The position numbers and the translations under genes were made by a program. The notes below the pieces were generated by a model. That model was not told the DNA's origin, did no database searches, and saw only the letters and a list, made by a program, of their open reading frames with translations. This document shows positions 10,223 to 20,295 of a DNA stretch of 64,000 bases, in pieces. Source of the stretch: Acidimicrobiia bacterium (lineage in GTDB: Bacteria > Actinomycetota > Acidimicrobiia > IMCC26256 > JAOSJL01); the NCBI GenBank assembly GCA_027494115.1, contig JAOSJL010000001.1:2307501-2371500 (forward strand), in the 5' to 3' direction. Position 1 is the stretch's first letter; each line of letters opens with the position of its first letter.

Positions 10223-11246
10223 CGACTCGACCGGCTCCGTGAAGTTCACTCGCAAGGACTTTCAGAGCGACCAGGAAGTCCGTTGGTGCCCGGGCTGTGG
10301 CGACTATTCGGTACTCACGGCGGTGCAGCTTCTGCTTCCCGACCTCGACGTCGCTCCCGAGAACACGGTGTTCATCTCGGGGATCGGATGCTCGTCGCGC
10401 TTCCCCTATTACATGAACACGTACGGCATTCATTCGATCCACGGTCGCGCACCGGCGGTGGCCACCGGCGTGGCGATCGCCCGGCCCGATCTCGACGTGT
10501 GGGTGATCACAGGTGATGGCGACGCACTCTCGATCGGGGGGAACCACCTCATTCACACGCTGCGCCGCAACGTCAACCTGACGATCATCCTCTTCAACAA
10601 CCAGATCTACGGCCTCACGAAAGGCCAGTACTCCCCGACGAGCGAGGTCGGGAAGGTCACGAAGTCGTCACCGTTGGGTTCGGTCGACTTCCCGTTCAAC
10701 CCGCTGTCGGTTGCACTCGGAGCCGAAGCGAGTTTCGTAGCGCGTACCCACGACATGGACCGCAACCACATGACCGAGATGTTCCGTCGCGCTCACGACC
10801 ATCGGGGTGCCGCCTTCGTCGAGGTCTACCAGAACTGCAACGTCTTCAACGACGGAGCGTTCGCGGAGATCACCTCCCGCGACAGCCGGGAATCCATGCT
10901 CATCGAGCTACGACACGGCGAGCCTGTGCGTTTCGGCGAGAACGACAGCCTGTGTGTCGTGCTCAACGAGTACGGCGAGGCTTCCGTTGCCAAGGCCGAC
11001 GAGGTCGAGGCAAGCCGTATCCTCGTCCACGACGAGAAACGCCGCGACCCGAGCGTCGCGTTCTCGCTGTCCCGTCTCGCCGAGCACCCCACCCAACCGA
11101 CGCCCATCGGAGTGTTCCGGGCTGTGGAACGCCTCGTGTACGACGACGAGCTCGAACGCCAACTCGCTCAGGCGAGCGCTGAACGCGGTCCGGGCAACCT
11201 GGCCGAGTTGGTGGGCAGTGGTGCGACGTGGGAAGTGTCGGGCTGA
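10215..11246 (+). CDS. korB: 2-oxoacid:ferredoxin oxidoreductase, beta subunit (KorB)
   Basis: A 343-residue protein starting at ATG 10215 within the end of korA. It carries the thiamine-diphosphate motif GDGDALSIGGNH…NN (about residues 98-130) and WCPGCGDYSV near residue 23, where cysteines bind the [4Fe-4S] cluster, plus the later CNVFND cysteine near residue 210. SGIGCSSRFPYYMNTYG is typical of KorB. It supplies the TPP site that, with KorA, transfers electrons from 2-oxoacid to ferredoxin. Length is normal for the family and no break is seen. Confidence 0.94.
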   Translation: MSDDSTGSVKFTRKDFQSDQEVRWCPGCGDYSVLTAVQLLLPDLDVAPENTVFISGIGCSSRFPYYMNTYGIHSIHGRAPAVATGVAIARPDLDVWVITGDGDALSIGGNHLIHTLRRNVNLTIILFNNQIYGLTKGQYSPTSEVGKVTKSSPLGSVDFPFNPLSVALGAEASFVARTHDMDRNHMTEMFRRAHDHRGAAFVEVYQNCNVFNDGAFAEITSRDSRESMLIELRHGEPVRFGENDSLCVVLNEYGEASVAKADEVEASRILVHDEKRRDPSVAFSLSRLAEHPTQPTPIGVFRAVERLVYDDELERQLAQASAERGPGNLAELVGSGATWEVSG

Positions 11247-11300
11247 CGCTCTGGCGTGCCCGGTTCCTGACGACGCGGTCCGGGCGTCGAGCGCGGGCGA

Positions 11301-12511
11301 TCAGCTTTCGTCCAGCAGGCGGAACACCGCCCCGGTCCGGGGCTTGGGCCAGAAGAAGGTCGTCTTCTGCGGCATGCGGACGCCGGCCTCGGACGCCTGG
11401 CGTGTCGCCTCGACGCTGACGGGCCGCAGCAACACGGCGGCCTGCGCGGCGGGCGTTCCGACGAGGGCTGCGATCTCGGTGACCTCGCCGCCGCGATAGC
11501 TCACGCTCGCCGTACCGAGGCGCGGAGCGATCGCAGCCTCGAAGCGGGCGGCGTCGGTGCCGTCGGCGGGGCTGTCGAAGTCGTCGGGGTGAGGTGTGCG
11601 TTCGGTCGGCGCCACGAACGCCAGACCGTCGGCGTCGACCAGGCCGAGGCCCCCGTCGGCCTCCATGCGCTTCTCGAGGGCCGTGACACCCTCATCGGTG
11701 GCCGGGCCCGCGTCGGTGACATCGAAGACCTCGGCCAGAACCCCGCGCAGGTCGGTGCCGTCCGTCAGGCCGGTGATGAGGCGGTGGATCGGTCGGATCG
11801 TGAGTTCTCCAGGGGCGAGCTCCACGATCAGCGCCATGACCGATCCGGCGCCTGCTGTACCGTCGGAGGTCGAGAAGTTGCGAGCGGTCTCGAAACGGTG
11901 GTGGCCGTCGGCGAGTACGACGGGGGCCGAGTCGACGAGCGACTGGATGGCGGCGATGCGTTCGGCCTCGGTGACGGGAGCAAGCTCGTGGCGCACGCCG
12001 TCGTCGTCGACGCAGGTCATGGTCACGGGGGCGTCGAGCAGGTCACTCAGGCCGGTGGCGGGGGTGAGCCCCAGATCGGGTCGAGGTTGGCGCGGGTGGT
12101 GGTGAGCAGGGCGAGCCGGTCGCTCTTGGCCTTGGGGAGGGTGCGCTCGTGGGGGAGGATTCCCGCTTCGGATGGCTCACCGACCTTGAGGGCGCCGAGC
12201 ACGCCGCGGGTTCGGCGCTGGGTGCCGTCGGGGTGGGTGGTGGTCATCGTGTAGCCGTAGAAGGCGGGCGCGTCGTCGAGGCGCAGAACCCCGGCGTTGC
12301 GCCACCCCGACAAGTCCGCCGCAGCATGAGCGTAGGGGTCGTGACCGGTGGGGAGGATCAGGCGGACCGAGTTGTGGGGATTGCGGGCGGCGAGGTCGTC
12401 GCGCAGTTCCTCGTCGATCACGTCGTAGGGTGGTGCGATCACCGCATCGAGTTCGGCGCCGAGTGTCGCGAGGTCGTAACGCAGTCCCCGGAAGGGGCGG
12501 AACTCGGGCAC
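11301..12511 (-). CDS. DUF1015 family protein, frame interrupted once
   Basis: Two adjacent minus-strand frames together make one DUF1015 protein of about 403 residues. The N-terminal part (ATG 12511) runs from FRPFRGLRYD to NLDPIWG. The C-terminal part, in another frame, contains VVLADGHHRFETARNF, the family's most conserved block. The frame changes in cccc at 12069-12072; one more C there restores a continuous LTPATGLSDLLDAP reading. DUF1015 proteins are widespread and of unknown function. The break most likely reflects a missing base, but a real mutation cannot be excluded. The gene is divergent from the HAD gene. Confidence 0.8.
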
Positions 12512-12572
12512 GGGTGCTCCTTCGGGGTGCGGTCGTCAGGCGTTCTAGCACAAGGGTACGAAAGGGTTCGAC

Positions 12573-13357
12573 GTGGACGGCGCGGTGATCGGACTCGACC
12601 TCGACGGAGTGTTGTGGCGCGGATCGGAACCGATCGACGGCTCTGCCGACGCCGTGGACTCGCTGCGCGCCGGTGGGTTCACCGTTGCGTTCCTCACCAA
12701 CAACGCCAACCCGACACTGGAGGCGTACGTCGACAAGCTGGCCGGGATGGGTGTCGCGGCCGAGCCCGGCGATTTCGTCACCAGCGCGCAGGCGGCCGCG
12801 AGGGTGCTCGAACGCCAGATCCCGGCGAATTCCCGAGTGCTGGTCTGCGGGGGCCCCGGCCTGGTCGAGGCGGTCTCGCGCAGGGGATTCGACGTCGTCG
12901 TGGAGTCACCCGCAGAGGCAGTGGTCGTGGGATACGACCCGTCGTTCGACTACGGAAGTCTCGATCGGGCGTCGGAGGCTGTCCGTTCGGGTGCGCACTT
13001 CGTCGCTGCCAACATCGATCCTACGTTCCCGTCGGGCGATCGGCTTCTTCCCGGCAACGGCGCGCTCGTGGCGGCGGTCGCCACGGCGGGGGTGCGCAGC
13101 CCACGGTGGCCGGAAAGCCCGAGGCTCCCTACACCGATCTGGTCCGCGAGCGCTTCGGCAGCCGTGGCGTGATGGTGGGGGACCGACCCTCCACCGACGG
13201 GGCACTCGCCGCCGCGTTGGGGTGGCCCTTCGCTCTCGTGTTGAGTGGGGTCGCGGGGCCCGGAGGTGAGGAACAGGTTCCCGATCCGGCGCCGCCGTTC
13301 GTGGCCGACGACCTCGCGGGACTCTGCCCTCAACTCATCCGAGCCGCTGCGGGGTGA
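12573..13357 (+). CDS. HAD-superfamily (NagD-like) phosphatase, frame interrupted once
   Basis: The protein begins at GTG 12573. DLDGVLW (Asp9, Asp11) is the HAD nucleophile motif, FLTNNANPT is motif II, GKPEAPYTDL supplies the motif III lysine, and MVGDRPSTDGALA is motif IV. The order and cap placement fit the NagD/HAD-IIA group, which dephosphorylates small phosphometabolites such as 4-nitrophenyl phosphate or phosphoglycolate analogues. The first three quarters and the last quarter are in different frames; one extra G in the 5-G run at 13088-13092 joins them as …TAGGAQPTVAGKP…. The gene overlaps the convergent rhomboid gene by 23 nt. In mycobacteria a similar phosphatase also lies just before tlyA. 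Confidence 0.85.
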
Positions 13358-14201
13358 CGGTGGAATCTCGGGACCGCCGCCACGACCGAACGAGGGCGGG
13401 GCCGGGGGTGCGTCGTCGTAGTTCGCGGGCGACCGTGGATGCGGGTCGTCGTGCTGAGGGCTCGACCAGCCGAAGAGCCGCCCGGAGAAGGAACGCGATG
13501 ATCGCTCCTGCGACGAAGCCTCCGACGTGTGCGCCCCAGGCCACGCCCGAGTCGGTGTCGGTCAGGAACTGCGTCAGGAACCAGTAGATGAGCACGAAGT
13601 TCGCCGGCAGGGCGATGGGGAAGATGAAGAGCAGCCCGAAGATGCGTGCCCGCGGCCAGAAGACCAGGTAGGCGCCCATCACGCCGGCGATCGCTCCGGA
13701 CGCGCCGATGACGGGTGCGGTCGACCCGGTGTCGAAGGCCACCTGGGTCAGTGTCGCGACGACGCCCGTGACCGCGTAGAAGAGCAGGAACCCGACGTGC
13801 CCGAGACGGTCTTCGACGTTGTTCCCGAAGACCCACAGGAACAACATGTTGAATCCGAGATGCAACCACGGCGCGTGGAGAAACATCGACGTGAAGATCG
13901 CCAGATAGACGTTCTTCCCGGCGAAGAAGGGTTCCGGGGTGCCGATCACCGGCCCGACACCCGCGTCGGACCCGCAGACCCCTGTCTGGATCTCTGCGAG
14001 GCTCAGCGGTTCGTCCGTCGTGATCTCGCATGGCACGGCGGCATGTGCGTACAAGAACCGGTTCTCCTCCTCGATTGCTGTCGGTGTGTCGCCACCCCGA
14101 GGTTGGAAAGCGATGAACACGAGGATGTTCGCCGCGATGAGAAGCAGCGTGACGACCGGCCGACGCCGCGCGGGATTGAGATCCTTGAGAGGAATGACCA
14201 T
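13335..14201 (-). CDS. Rhomboid family intramembrane serine protease
   Basis: A 288-residue membrane protein from ATG 14201. An N-terminal transmembrane segment (VTLLLIAANILVFIAF) is followed by an extracytoplasmic loop and FLHAPWLHLGFNMLFLW, the rhomboid HxxxN region. VIGASGAIAGVMG near residue 165 holds the catalytic serine (GxSG), and GVAWGAHVGGFVAG near residue 225 the catalytic histidine. All catalytic elements are therefore present. The basic C-terminal tail is cytoplasmic by prediction. Rhomboids cleave transmembrane segments of other proteins; no substrate is evident here. Confidence 0.9.
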   Translation of the reverse strand: MVIPLKDLNPARRRPVVTLLLIAANILVFIAFQPRGGDTPTAIEEENRFLYAHAAVPCEITTDEPLSLAEIQTGVCGSDAGVGPVIGTPEPFFAGKNVYLAIFTSMFLHAPWLHLGFNMLFLWVFGNNVEDRLGHVGFLLFYAVTGVVATLTQVAFDTGSTAPVIGASGAIAGVMGAYLVFWPRARIFGLLFIFPIALPANFVLIYWFLTQFLTDTDSGVAWGAHVGGFVAGAIIAFLLRAALRLVEPSARRPASTVARELRRRTPGPALVRSWRRSRDSTVTPQRLG

Positions 14202-14222
14202 CGGCGCCCGCAGGCTACCGGC

Positions 14223-14260
14223 GGAGTGACAGTCTGGAGTGACAGTGTGGAGTGACCGTG
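14223..14260. repeat. Three 13-bp direct repeats in divergent promoter region
   Basis: ggagtgacagtct (14223), ggagtgacagtgt (14236) and ggagtgaccgtg (14249) follow one another without a gap. They lie between the start of the rhomboid gene and ATG 14330 of the lysine-tail gene. The spacing of 13 bp does not place the copies on one face of the helix. They may be operator sites or a simple slippage repeat. Confidence 0.4.
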
Positions 14261-14329
14261 TGCGGCTCCACGGCCCCGTCCTGCACTACCGTTCGCACGA
14301 CGGATCCCATGACCTGAGGGAGTGTGACC

Positions 14330-14828
14330 ATGGCTGAACTGCCGGACTGGAAACAGCTCCTCGACGCGGGTGTCGAGTTCACGAGTGTGACGCGTGAGCA
14401 GGCCGAACGCATCGCTGAGGATCTGGTGGAGGAAGGGAGGCTCGCCTCGGACCGGGCGGAGACGTTCGTGGACGATCTTCTCGAGAGGCGCCGACGGTGG
14501 TCCGAGCAGCTCTCCGCCCGGATCAGTGACGAGATCCAGAGGCAGCTGCAACGCCAGCTCCGCCAGATCGGAATCGCCACCCAAGACGACATCCACCGCT
14601 TGGAAGCTGAGATCGGATCCTCGTCCACGACCTCGTCGAAGAAGTCAGCGAAGAAGAAGGCCGCGGGAAGAAGCCGGCAAGAAGCCGGCCAAGAAGCCGG
14701 CGAAGAAGAAGTCATCGGCCAAGAAGCCGGCGAAGAAGAAGTCATCGGCCAGAAAGCCGGCCAAGAAGCCGGCGAAGAAGAAGACCGCAGGCAAGAAGCC
14801 GGCCAAGAAGTCGACCGCGCGCCACTGA
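14330..14828 (+). CDS. Phasin-like coiled protein with lysine-rich KKPA tail, frame ambiguous in tail
   Basis: ATG 14330 follows a ctgaggga ribosome site. The first 105 residues are helical and charged (MAELPDWKQLLDAG…QAERIAEDLVEEG…FVDDLLERRRRWSEQLSARI), resembling small phasin-like proteins often found near tlyA in actinobacteria. The tail in the +1 frame is a histone-H1-like array of PAKK units ending …KKSTARH at TGA 14828. Without a frame change near 14660-14676 the same bases would read as an acidic EAGEEE repeat fused to TlyA. Two missing C bases in the repeat would explain the change. Such tails bind nucleic acids or polyanions; the function is unproven. Confidence 0.65.
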
Positions 14829-14842
14829 CGTCGCGTACGACC

Positions 14843-15641
14843 GTGCGGCGCAGGCTCGACAAGGAACTCGTGCGTCGCGGTCTGGTGTCGAGCCGCACGG
14901 AAGGCGCCGAGGCGATCGCCGCCGGCCGCGTGCTCGTCGGCGGCGCACCCGCAGCGAAAGCCGCACGGCTTGTTGCTGCCGGGGAGCCCATCCAACTGAG
15001 TCCCGGGGTCGGGAGTTCGTGTCGCGTGCGGGGAGGAAACTCTCCGCCGCCCTCGAGATCTTTGGCATCGACGTGACCGCGTGCCGTTGTCTCGACGCCG
15101 GGGCGTCCACAGGGGATTCACCGACTGCCTCCTCCAGCGCGGCGCGCGGCAGGTCTTCGCCGTCGACGTGGGTCACGGTCAACTCGACTGGGGGCTGCGC
15201 AACGACGCGCGCGTGAGCGTTCTCGAACGCCTTGACGTGCGGGCGCTCGAGCCCTCGGTGGTTCCGCCCTGCGACGTCGTGACAGCGGATCTGTCGTTCA
15301 TCTCGCTGCGGTCCGTACTCGGCGATCTGGCGAACATCGGCACTTCCGACGCGGAGTTCGTCCTCCTCGTGAAGCCGCAGTTCGAGGCCGGAAGAGCAAA
15401 GGTGGGTAAGGGCGGGATCGTGCGGGATCCGGCCGTGCACGCCGAGGTCCTCGATGCAGTCTGCGCGGCGTGCGCGGAAGCCGGGCTGGTCCCCGTGGCT
15501 GTCTGCAGGTCACCACTCGCCGGCGCTGACGGCAACGTCGAGTTTCTTCTTCACTGTCGGAGAACAGGCGAGCCTGTCAGTGCGTCCATGCTGCGCGAGG
15601 TGGCAGACATTCCCCGGGAGGGCATGAATCATGGTGGGTGA
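14843..15641 (+). CDS. tlyA: TlyA family rRNA 2'-O-methyltransferase, frame interrupted twice
   Basis: The protein starts with an S4 RNA-binding domain (RRRLDKELVRRGLVSS…, about residues 1-60), followed by VSRAGRKLSAALEIF and the Rossmann SAM site DAGASTGGFTDCLL, then DVVTADLSFISLRSVL and LLVKPQFEAGR. TlyA methylates C1409 of 16S and C1920 of 23S rRNA in mycobacteria. The frame changes at GGG 15011-15013 and GGGG 15112-15115; one extra G at each restores the family sequence exactly, so base under-calling is likely. GTG 14843 is the probable start. The gene overlaps nadK by 11 nt. Confidence 0.88.
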
Positions 15642-16497
15642 AGCCGTGCGCCGCGTCGGTCTCGTCCCGAATCCGGAGACGAGGCGGGTGACCGAGCTGG
15701 CCGCTCGGGCAGCGCGTTGTCTGGAGGCAGGCGGCGCCGAGGTCGTCCTGCGCGACGACGACGCGCGGACAGTCGGTCTGGAAAGGCTGGGCGTCGCCCC
15801 TGAGCAGTTCGTCGGCATGTGTGACGTCGTCGTGTCCCTCGGAGGAGACGGCACGATGCTGCACGCGATCGGCGCGGCCTACGAGCACGGCGTGCCGGTC
15901 CTCGGAGTGAACGCCGGCCATCTCGGATATCTCACCGAGGTCGACGGTTCGGAGATCGAGGTGGCGATGCAGCGTCTCCTCGCGGGCGACTTCAGCGTCA
16001 TGGAACGCATGGTGCTCCACCTCACGGCTTCCGTGGGCGGAGCTGACATGACGTGCGACGCGCTCAACGAACTGACTCTCGAGAAGGTCGACCCGGGGCG
16101 GACGGCCCGCCTCGACGTGGCAATCAACGGGCGTCCCTTCACGACCTACGCTGCCGACGGCGTGATCGTGGCCACCCCGACCGGTTCGACCGCCTACTCG
16201 TTCTCCGCACGGGGTCCGATCGTGTCGCCTTCACACCGTTGCATGCTGCTCACTCCTGTGTCGCCGCATATGCTCTTCGACCGGTCTCTCGTGCTCGGTC
16301 CGTCCGAGCAACTCCGGTTCGAGGTCGCCGGCAACCAGGCGGTGCACCTCACAACCGACGGCCGCAAGGTCGTGATCCTCCACCGTGGCGACTCCGTGTC
16401 GTGTACGGCCGGCGAGCGCTCGGCCCGGATCGTGAGTTTCGAGGCCCGGGACTTCCACCAGATCCTCAAAGCCAAGTTCGGTCTGTCCGACCGGTAG
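15631..16497 (+). CDS. nadK: NAD kinase
   Basis: A 288-residue protein starting at ATG 15631. It has the NAD kinase signature SLGGDGTMLHAI near residue 70, VNAGHLGYLTEV near residue 92, the NE/D block CDALNELTLEK near 145, and DGVIVATPTGSTAYSFSARGPIV near 175. The enzyme phosphorylates NAD to NADP using ATP or polyphosphate in the cytoplasm. Position between tlyA and recN is the conserved actinobacterial order. The length is usual and no break is seen. Confidence 0.96.
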   Translation: MVGEAVRRVGLVPNPETRRVTELAARAARCLEAGGAEVVLRDDDARTVGLERLGVAPEQFVGMCDVVVSLGGDGTMLHAIGAAYEHGVPVLGVNAGHLGYLTEVDGSEIEVAMQRLLAGDFSVMERMVLHLTASVGGADMTCDALNELTLEKVDPGRTARLDVAINGRPFTTYAADGVIVATPTGSTAYSFSARGPIVSPSHRCMLLTPVSPHMLFDRSLVLGPSEQLRFEVAGNQAVHLTTDGRKVVILHRGDSVSCTAGERSARIVSFEARDFHQILKAKFGLSDR

Positions 16498-16501
16498 GCC
16501 C

Positions 16502-18201
16502 ATGCTCACTGAACTCCATGTCGAGAACCTGGGAATCATCGACGATGTCACCGTCGCGCTCGGTCCCGGCCTGACCACTGTCACGGGCGAAACGGGGGCC
16601 GGCAAGACCCTCCTTGTCGTCGCGCTCGGTCTCATCGCCGGGAGCAGGGCTGATGCCTCGATGGTGCGCTCCGGGGCTCCCGAAGCGCGCGTCGAAGCTC
16701 GCTTCGTCATGGATGGCGCCATCGACGGTGCCATCGAGGACGCCATCGACGGCGAGACCGCCGTCGATCTCCGGGGGTCTGCAGGCGCTCCTGGAGAGAC
16801 CGAGTTGGTGCTCACGCGTGTCGTGGCGGCCGAAGGACGCAGCCGTGCGTACATGAACGGCAGGCTCGTCACGGCCGGCGAGCTGGCGGCGTGCACCGAA
16901 GACCTGCTCGTTCACCACGGACAGCACAGCCATCAGGCGCTCTTGCACACGGCGTCGCAGCGCGACGCCTTGGACGCCTTCGCCGGTGCTCCGGCTCAGG
17001 AAGCACGCCGGGAGGTGGCAACGGCGCTTGCGGAGCGGCGTCGCGCCGACGAGAGAATCGCGGAAGCGGGGAGCGGCGACCGGCACGCGTTGGCCCGCGA
17101 GATCGATCTCCTCAGATTCCAGGTGGCGGAGATCGCCGGCGCGGCCATCGACGATCCCGATGAGATCGACCGCATCGCAACCGAGCACGAGCTGCTCACG
17201 GGCGCTCGCGAACTCCGGGCCACCCTGAGCGGCGCCTACGAGTTGCTCGAGACAACGGGAGGAGATGCTGTCGGAGAGGCGGCGGCGTTTCTCAGCGATG
17301 CGAAACCGTTCGCGGCACTGCACCAGCGTGCTCTGGCGCTCCAAGCGGAGTTGCAGACGCTTGCCCACGATCTGCGTGATGCAGGAGAGTCGATCGTGGA
17401 GGATGACGCACGCCTCAGTGAGATCGACGAACGCCGGCGTGTACTGCATGATCTCACCCGAAAGTACGGGGCCTCCCTCGCCGACGTCGTCGCGTTCGGC
17501 GTGGCGGCCGCGGACCGCTTGGACACCATCGAGAACCTCGAGCGCGCGCCGAGGCTTTGCGGGCCGAGCGCGATGCCGCGACGAAACGCGCAGAGGCGGC
17601 AGCGCAACGCCTACGTCGTCTTCGCTCTGAGGCAGCAGACGAAATGGCCGGCCAGGTCACGAATCGGCTGCGCCAGCTCGCGTTGCCGAGCGCCACGTTC
17701 GACATCACCCTCACCCCCACAGATCTGGGTGACCACGGCGCCGACGAGATCGCGTTCCTCTTGGCTCCGAACCCGGGAGAGCCGCCCCGACCGATCGCCC
17801 GCGCCGCATCCGGAGGTGAGTTGGCCCGTACGATGCTCGCCGTGCGCGTGACCCTGTCGTTTCGTGGGCAGGGTGCCCCGAAGGTGTTCGTCTTCGACGA
17901 GATCGACGCGGGAATCGGTGGCGATGCAGGAGCCGTCGTCGGACGTTCGCTGGCGGATCTGGCTGTGCGACGTCAGGTCTTCGCGGTGACACACCTGGCG
18001 CAGGTCGCCGCCAACGCGGACGCGCAGTTCGCGGTCACGAAACGGCAACGCGGCGAGCGGACTGTCGCCGACGTCGAGGAACTGACCGGCGAGATCCGGG
18101 TGGGGGAGCTGTCTCGGATGCTCGCCGGTGACGACACATCCGACCACGCGCGGTCCCATGCCGCGGAGCTTCTCGCCGGGGCACAGCGAGTTTCCCGATG
18201 A
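16502..18201 (+). CDS. recN: DNA repair protein RecN, frame interrupted once
   Basis: ATG 16502 opens MLTELHVENLGIIDDV, then the Walker A site TGETGAGKTLL (about residue 30), a coiled-coil middle, the ABC signature ARAASGGELARTMLA and the Walker B region KVFVFDEIDAGIGGDAG, then VTHLAQVAA. RecN is an SMC-like ATPase that helps recombinational repair of double-strand breaks. The C-terminal third is in another frame. The change lies in the GC repeat agcgcgcgcc at 17541-17550, where one extra base gives a continuous coiled coil …ENLERRAEALRAERDAA…. The stop overlaps the steA start. Confidence 0.92.
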
Positions 18202-19364
18202 GCCCGCGCGAAGTCGAAGCTCCCACGCAGCCGATCGTCGGGCGAGCCCGGATCGGACGCCGAACCAAGGATCTCATCAAGCGACTCGGCCCGGGCGACA
18301 TCGCGGTGATCGACCACCGGGACATCGACCGCGTGGCGGCTGACGGGCTGATCGAGTCCGGAGTCGAGGCTGTCCTCAACGCCGCCCCTTCCATCTCGGG
18401 TCGGTACCCGAATGGCGGACCGATTCGCATCGTTCGTGCGGGGATTCCCCTCGTCGACGATCTCGGCTCCGACCTGTTGGACAGCCTCAGGGACGGTGAC
18501 ACGATTCGGCTCGACGGAGGGACGATCCTGCGTGCTGACGAGGTCGTGGCGCAGGGGCCCGTCTTGCGAGCTGACGACATCGTCGAACGGATGGAAGAAG
18601 CCCGTGTCTCCATCGGTGGAGAGCTCCAGCGTTTCGCCGCGAACACCCTCGAGTACGTCGAGAAGGAGGCGACGCTCACGTTCGAGCCCATCCAGCTCCC
18701 CGAACTGCGTACGGATTTCACCGCACGGCACGCATTGGTGGTGGTGCGGGGTCACGACTACCGGCACGACCTCAAGACCCTGCGGGCCTACATTCGCGAG
18801 TTCCGGCCGGTTCTCATCGGTGTCGACGGCGGCGCCGACGCTCTTCTCGAACTCGGCTTCACTCCCGATCTCATCATCGGAGACTTCGACTCCGTCTCGG
18901 AACCCGCACTTGCCACCGGGGCGGAGTTGATCCATCACGTGCACCCCGACGGGAGAGCCCCCGGCCGTGAGGCGCTCCTCGAATGGGGTCTTCCCTACGA
19001 GGAGTTCATCATCGAGGGAACCAGTGAGGACGCAGCGATGTTGCTGGCGTACGAGGCGGGCGCCCGGTTGATCGTCGCCGTCGGTACCCATGCCACGATG
19101 GTCGAGTTCCTCGACAAGGGCCGCCCCGGGATGTCATCGACCTTCCTGACGCGACTTCGCCTGGGTCCGGTGCTCGTCGACGCGAAAGGCGTCACCCAGC
19201 TCTATGAGACGCGGGTCCGGCGTTCCGATCTGGCGATGTTGGTGGGCGCCGCTCTCGTCGCGGTGCTCGTCATCACCATCGTGTCCGAGCCGATCCACGT
19301 GTTCTTCGATGGTGTGTGGCTGACGCTCCGCGACTTCTGGCTCAACGTGACGAACAGGTTCTGA
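18198..19364 (+). CDS. steA: SteA-like cytokinetic ring protein
   Basis: A 388-residue protein starting at ATG 18198 (ATGA overlap with recN). The central domain resembles thiamine-pyrophosphokinase folds: LIGVDGGADALLELGF and LIIGDFDSVSE near residues 210-235. A single C-terminal transmembrane helix lies near residues 340-360 (LAMLVGAALVAVLVITIV). This architecture and the recN-steA-steB order match SteA of corynebacteria and Rv1697, a septum-associated protein that works with SteB in cell separation. Catalytic activity as a pyrophosphokinase is not expected. Confidence 0.85.
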   Translation: MSPREVEAPTQPIVGRARIGRRTKDLIKRLGPGDIAVIDHRDIDRVAADGLIESGVEAVLNAAPSISGRYPNGGPIRIVRAGIPLVDDLGSDLLDSLRDGDTIRLDGGTILRADEVVAQGPVLRADDIVERMEEARVSIGGELQRFAANTLEYVEKEATLTFEPIQLPELRTDFTARHALVVVRGHDYRHDLKTLRAYIREFRPVLIGVDGGADALLELGFTPDLIIGDFDSVSEPALATGAELIHHVHPDGRAPGREALLEWGLPYEEFIIEGTSEDAAMLLAYEAGARLIVAVGTHATMVEFLDKGRPGMSSTFLTRLRLGPVLVDAKGVTQLYETRVRRSDLAMLVGAALVAVLVITIVSEPIHVFFDGVWLTLRDFWLNVTNRF

Positions 19365-20291
19365 TGATCAACTTTCGCTTCCACCTCGTCTCCCTGATCG
19401 CTGTCTTCCTCTCTCTGGCGCTGGGAATCGTGATCGGCTCGACACTCATCGACCGAGCGATCGTCGATGCCCTGCGCAACCGGATCGACTCGGTGGAGGC
19501 CAACCTCGACGATCGGATTGCTGCCAATGACCGCCTTCGCGCACAAGTCGAGCAGTCCGACACCTACGTCGAGGAGTCGGCCCCCTACGCGGTTCAAGAT
19601 CGCCTCACTGACGTCCCCCGCTCTCGTGATTGCACCTCGTGGTCTGAACGCGGACGTCGTCGACGACACCGTCGAACGCCTTCGCCAGGCCGGGGCACAT
19701 GTGCCGGGCGTCCTGTGGTTCACGGAACTCTGGCGCCTCGAGGAGGAAGGACACCAGCAGGCACTTGCCGAGGTCCTGGCTGCCGGCAGTACGTCGACCG
19801 AAGGTCTGCGCGAACTGGGGCTCCGCACGGTCGCGTCCGAGGTGGGCGGGGGTGGCTCCGTCGCGACACTAGAGGCGCTCGTCGACTCGGGATTCGTCGA
19901 GTTGGGCGAGGTGGGAGGCGTTCCGGTCGACGTCGCATCGCTGCCCGCGGATGGAACACGAGTTGTCGTGGCCACGGGGACAGAGGCTTCCTGGGCATCC
20001 GAGATCTGGACCGAACCACTGATCAGAGCGCTCAGCAGCGATGCGCGACCGACGGTGCTGGCCGAGACGTTCGCGGAGAACGATTCGGACGCCAAACGTG
20101 CTCAGGAGGTCGCGTTCGTTCGCGACGATGATGTCCTCAGCGGGGAGGTCTCGACCGTCGACGACCTGGAACATGTGGCGGGTCGCGTGGCGGTCATCCT
20201 CGCACTCGATGATCTCGGTGACAGCGTTGTCGGCCACTACGGCTTCGGCGCCGGCGCCGAATCGTCGGTTCCGGTCTTCGTCGAACCGTGA
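19364..20291 (+). CDS. SteB / MctB-like envelope protein, frame interrupted once
   Basis: ATG 19364 overlaps the steA stop by one base. MINFRFHLVSLIAVFLSLALGIVIGSTL is an N-terminal membrane anchor, followed by a coiled coil (VEANLDDRIAANDRLRAQVEQ) and a periplasmic domain (…HVPGVLWFTELWRLEEEG…). This is the DUF3186 family that includes mycobacterial MctB (Rv1698), linked to copper tolerance, and corynebacterial SteB, the SteA partner. The frame changes in ccccc at 19615-19619; two more C (or one fewer) restores …DVPP/ALVIAPRGL…. Location after steA favours a role in septation or the outer envelope. Confidence 0.82.
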
Positions 20292-20295
20292 CCCG

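Noticed and set aside
12149..13357. 402-residue frame covering DUF1015 and the HAD gene
   Set aside because: Only its last 90 residues are meaningful, being the shifted end of the HAD phosphatase; the rest is antisense or out of frame.
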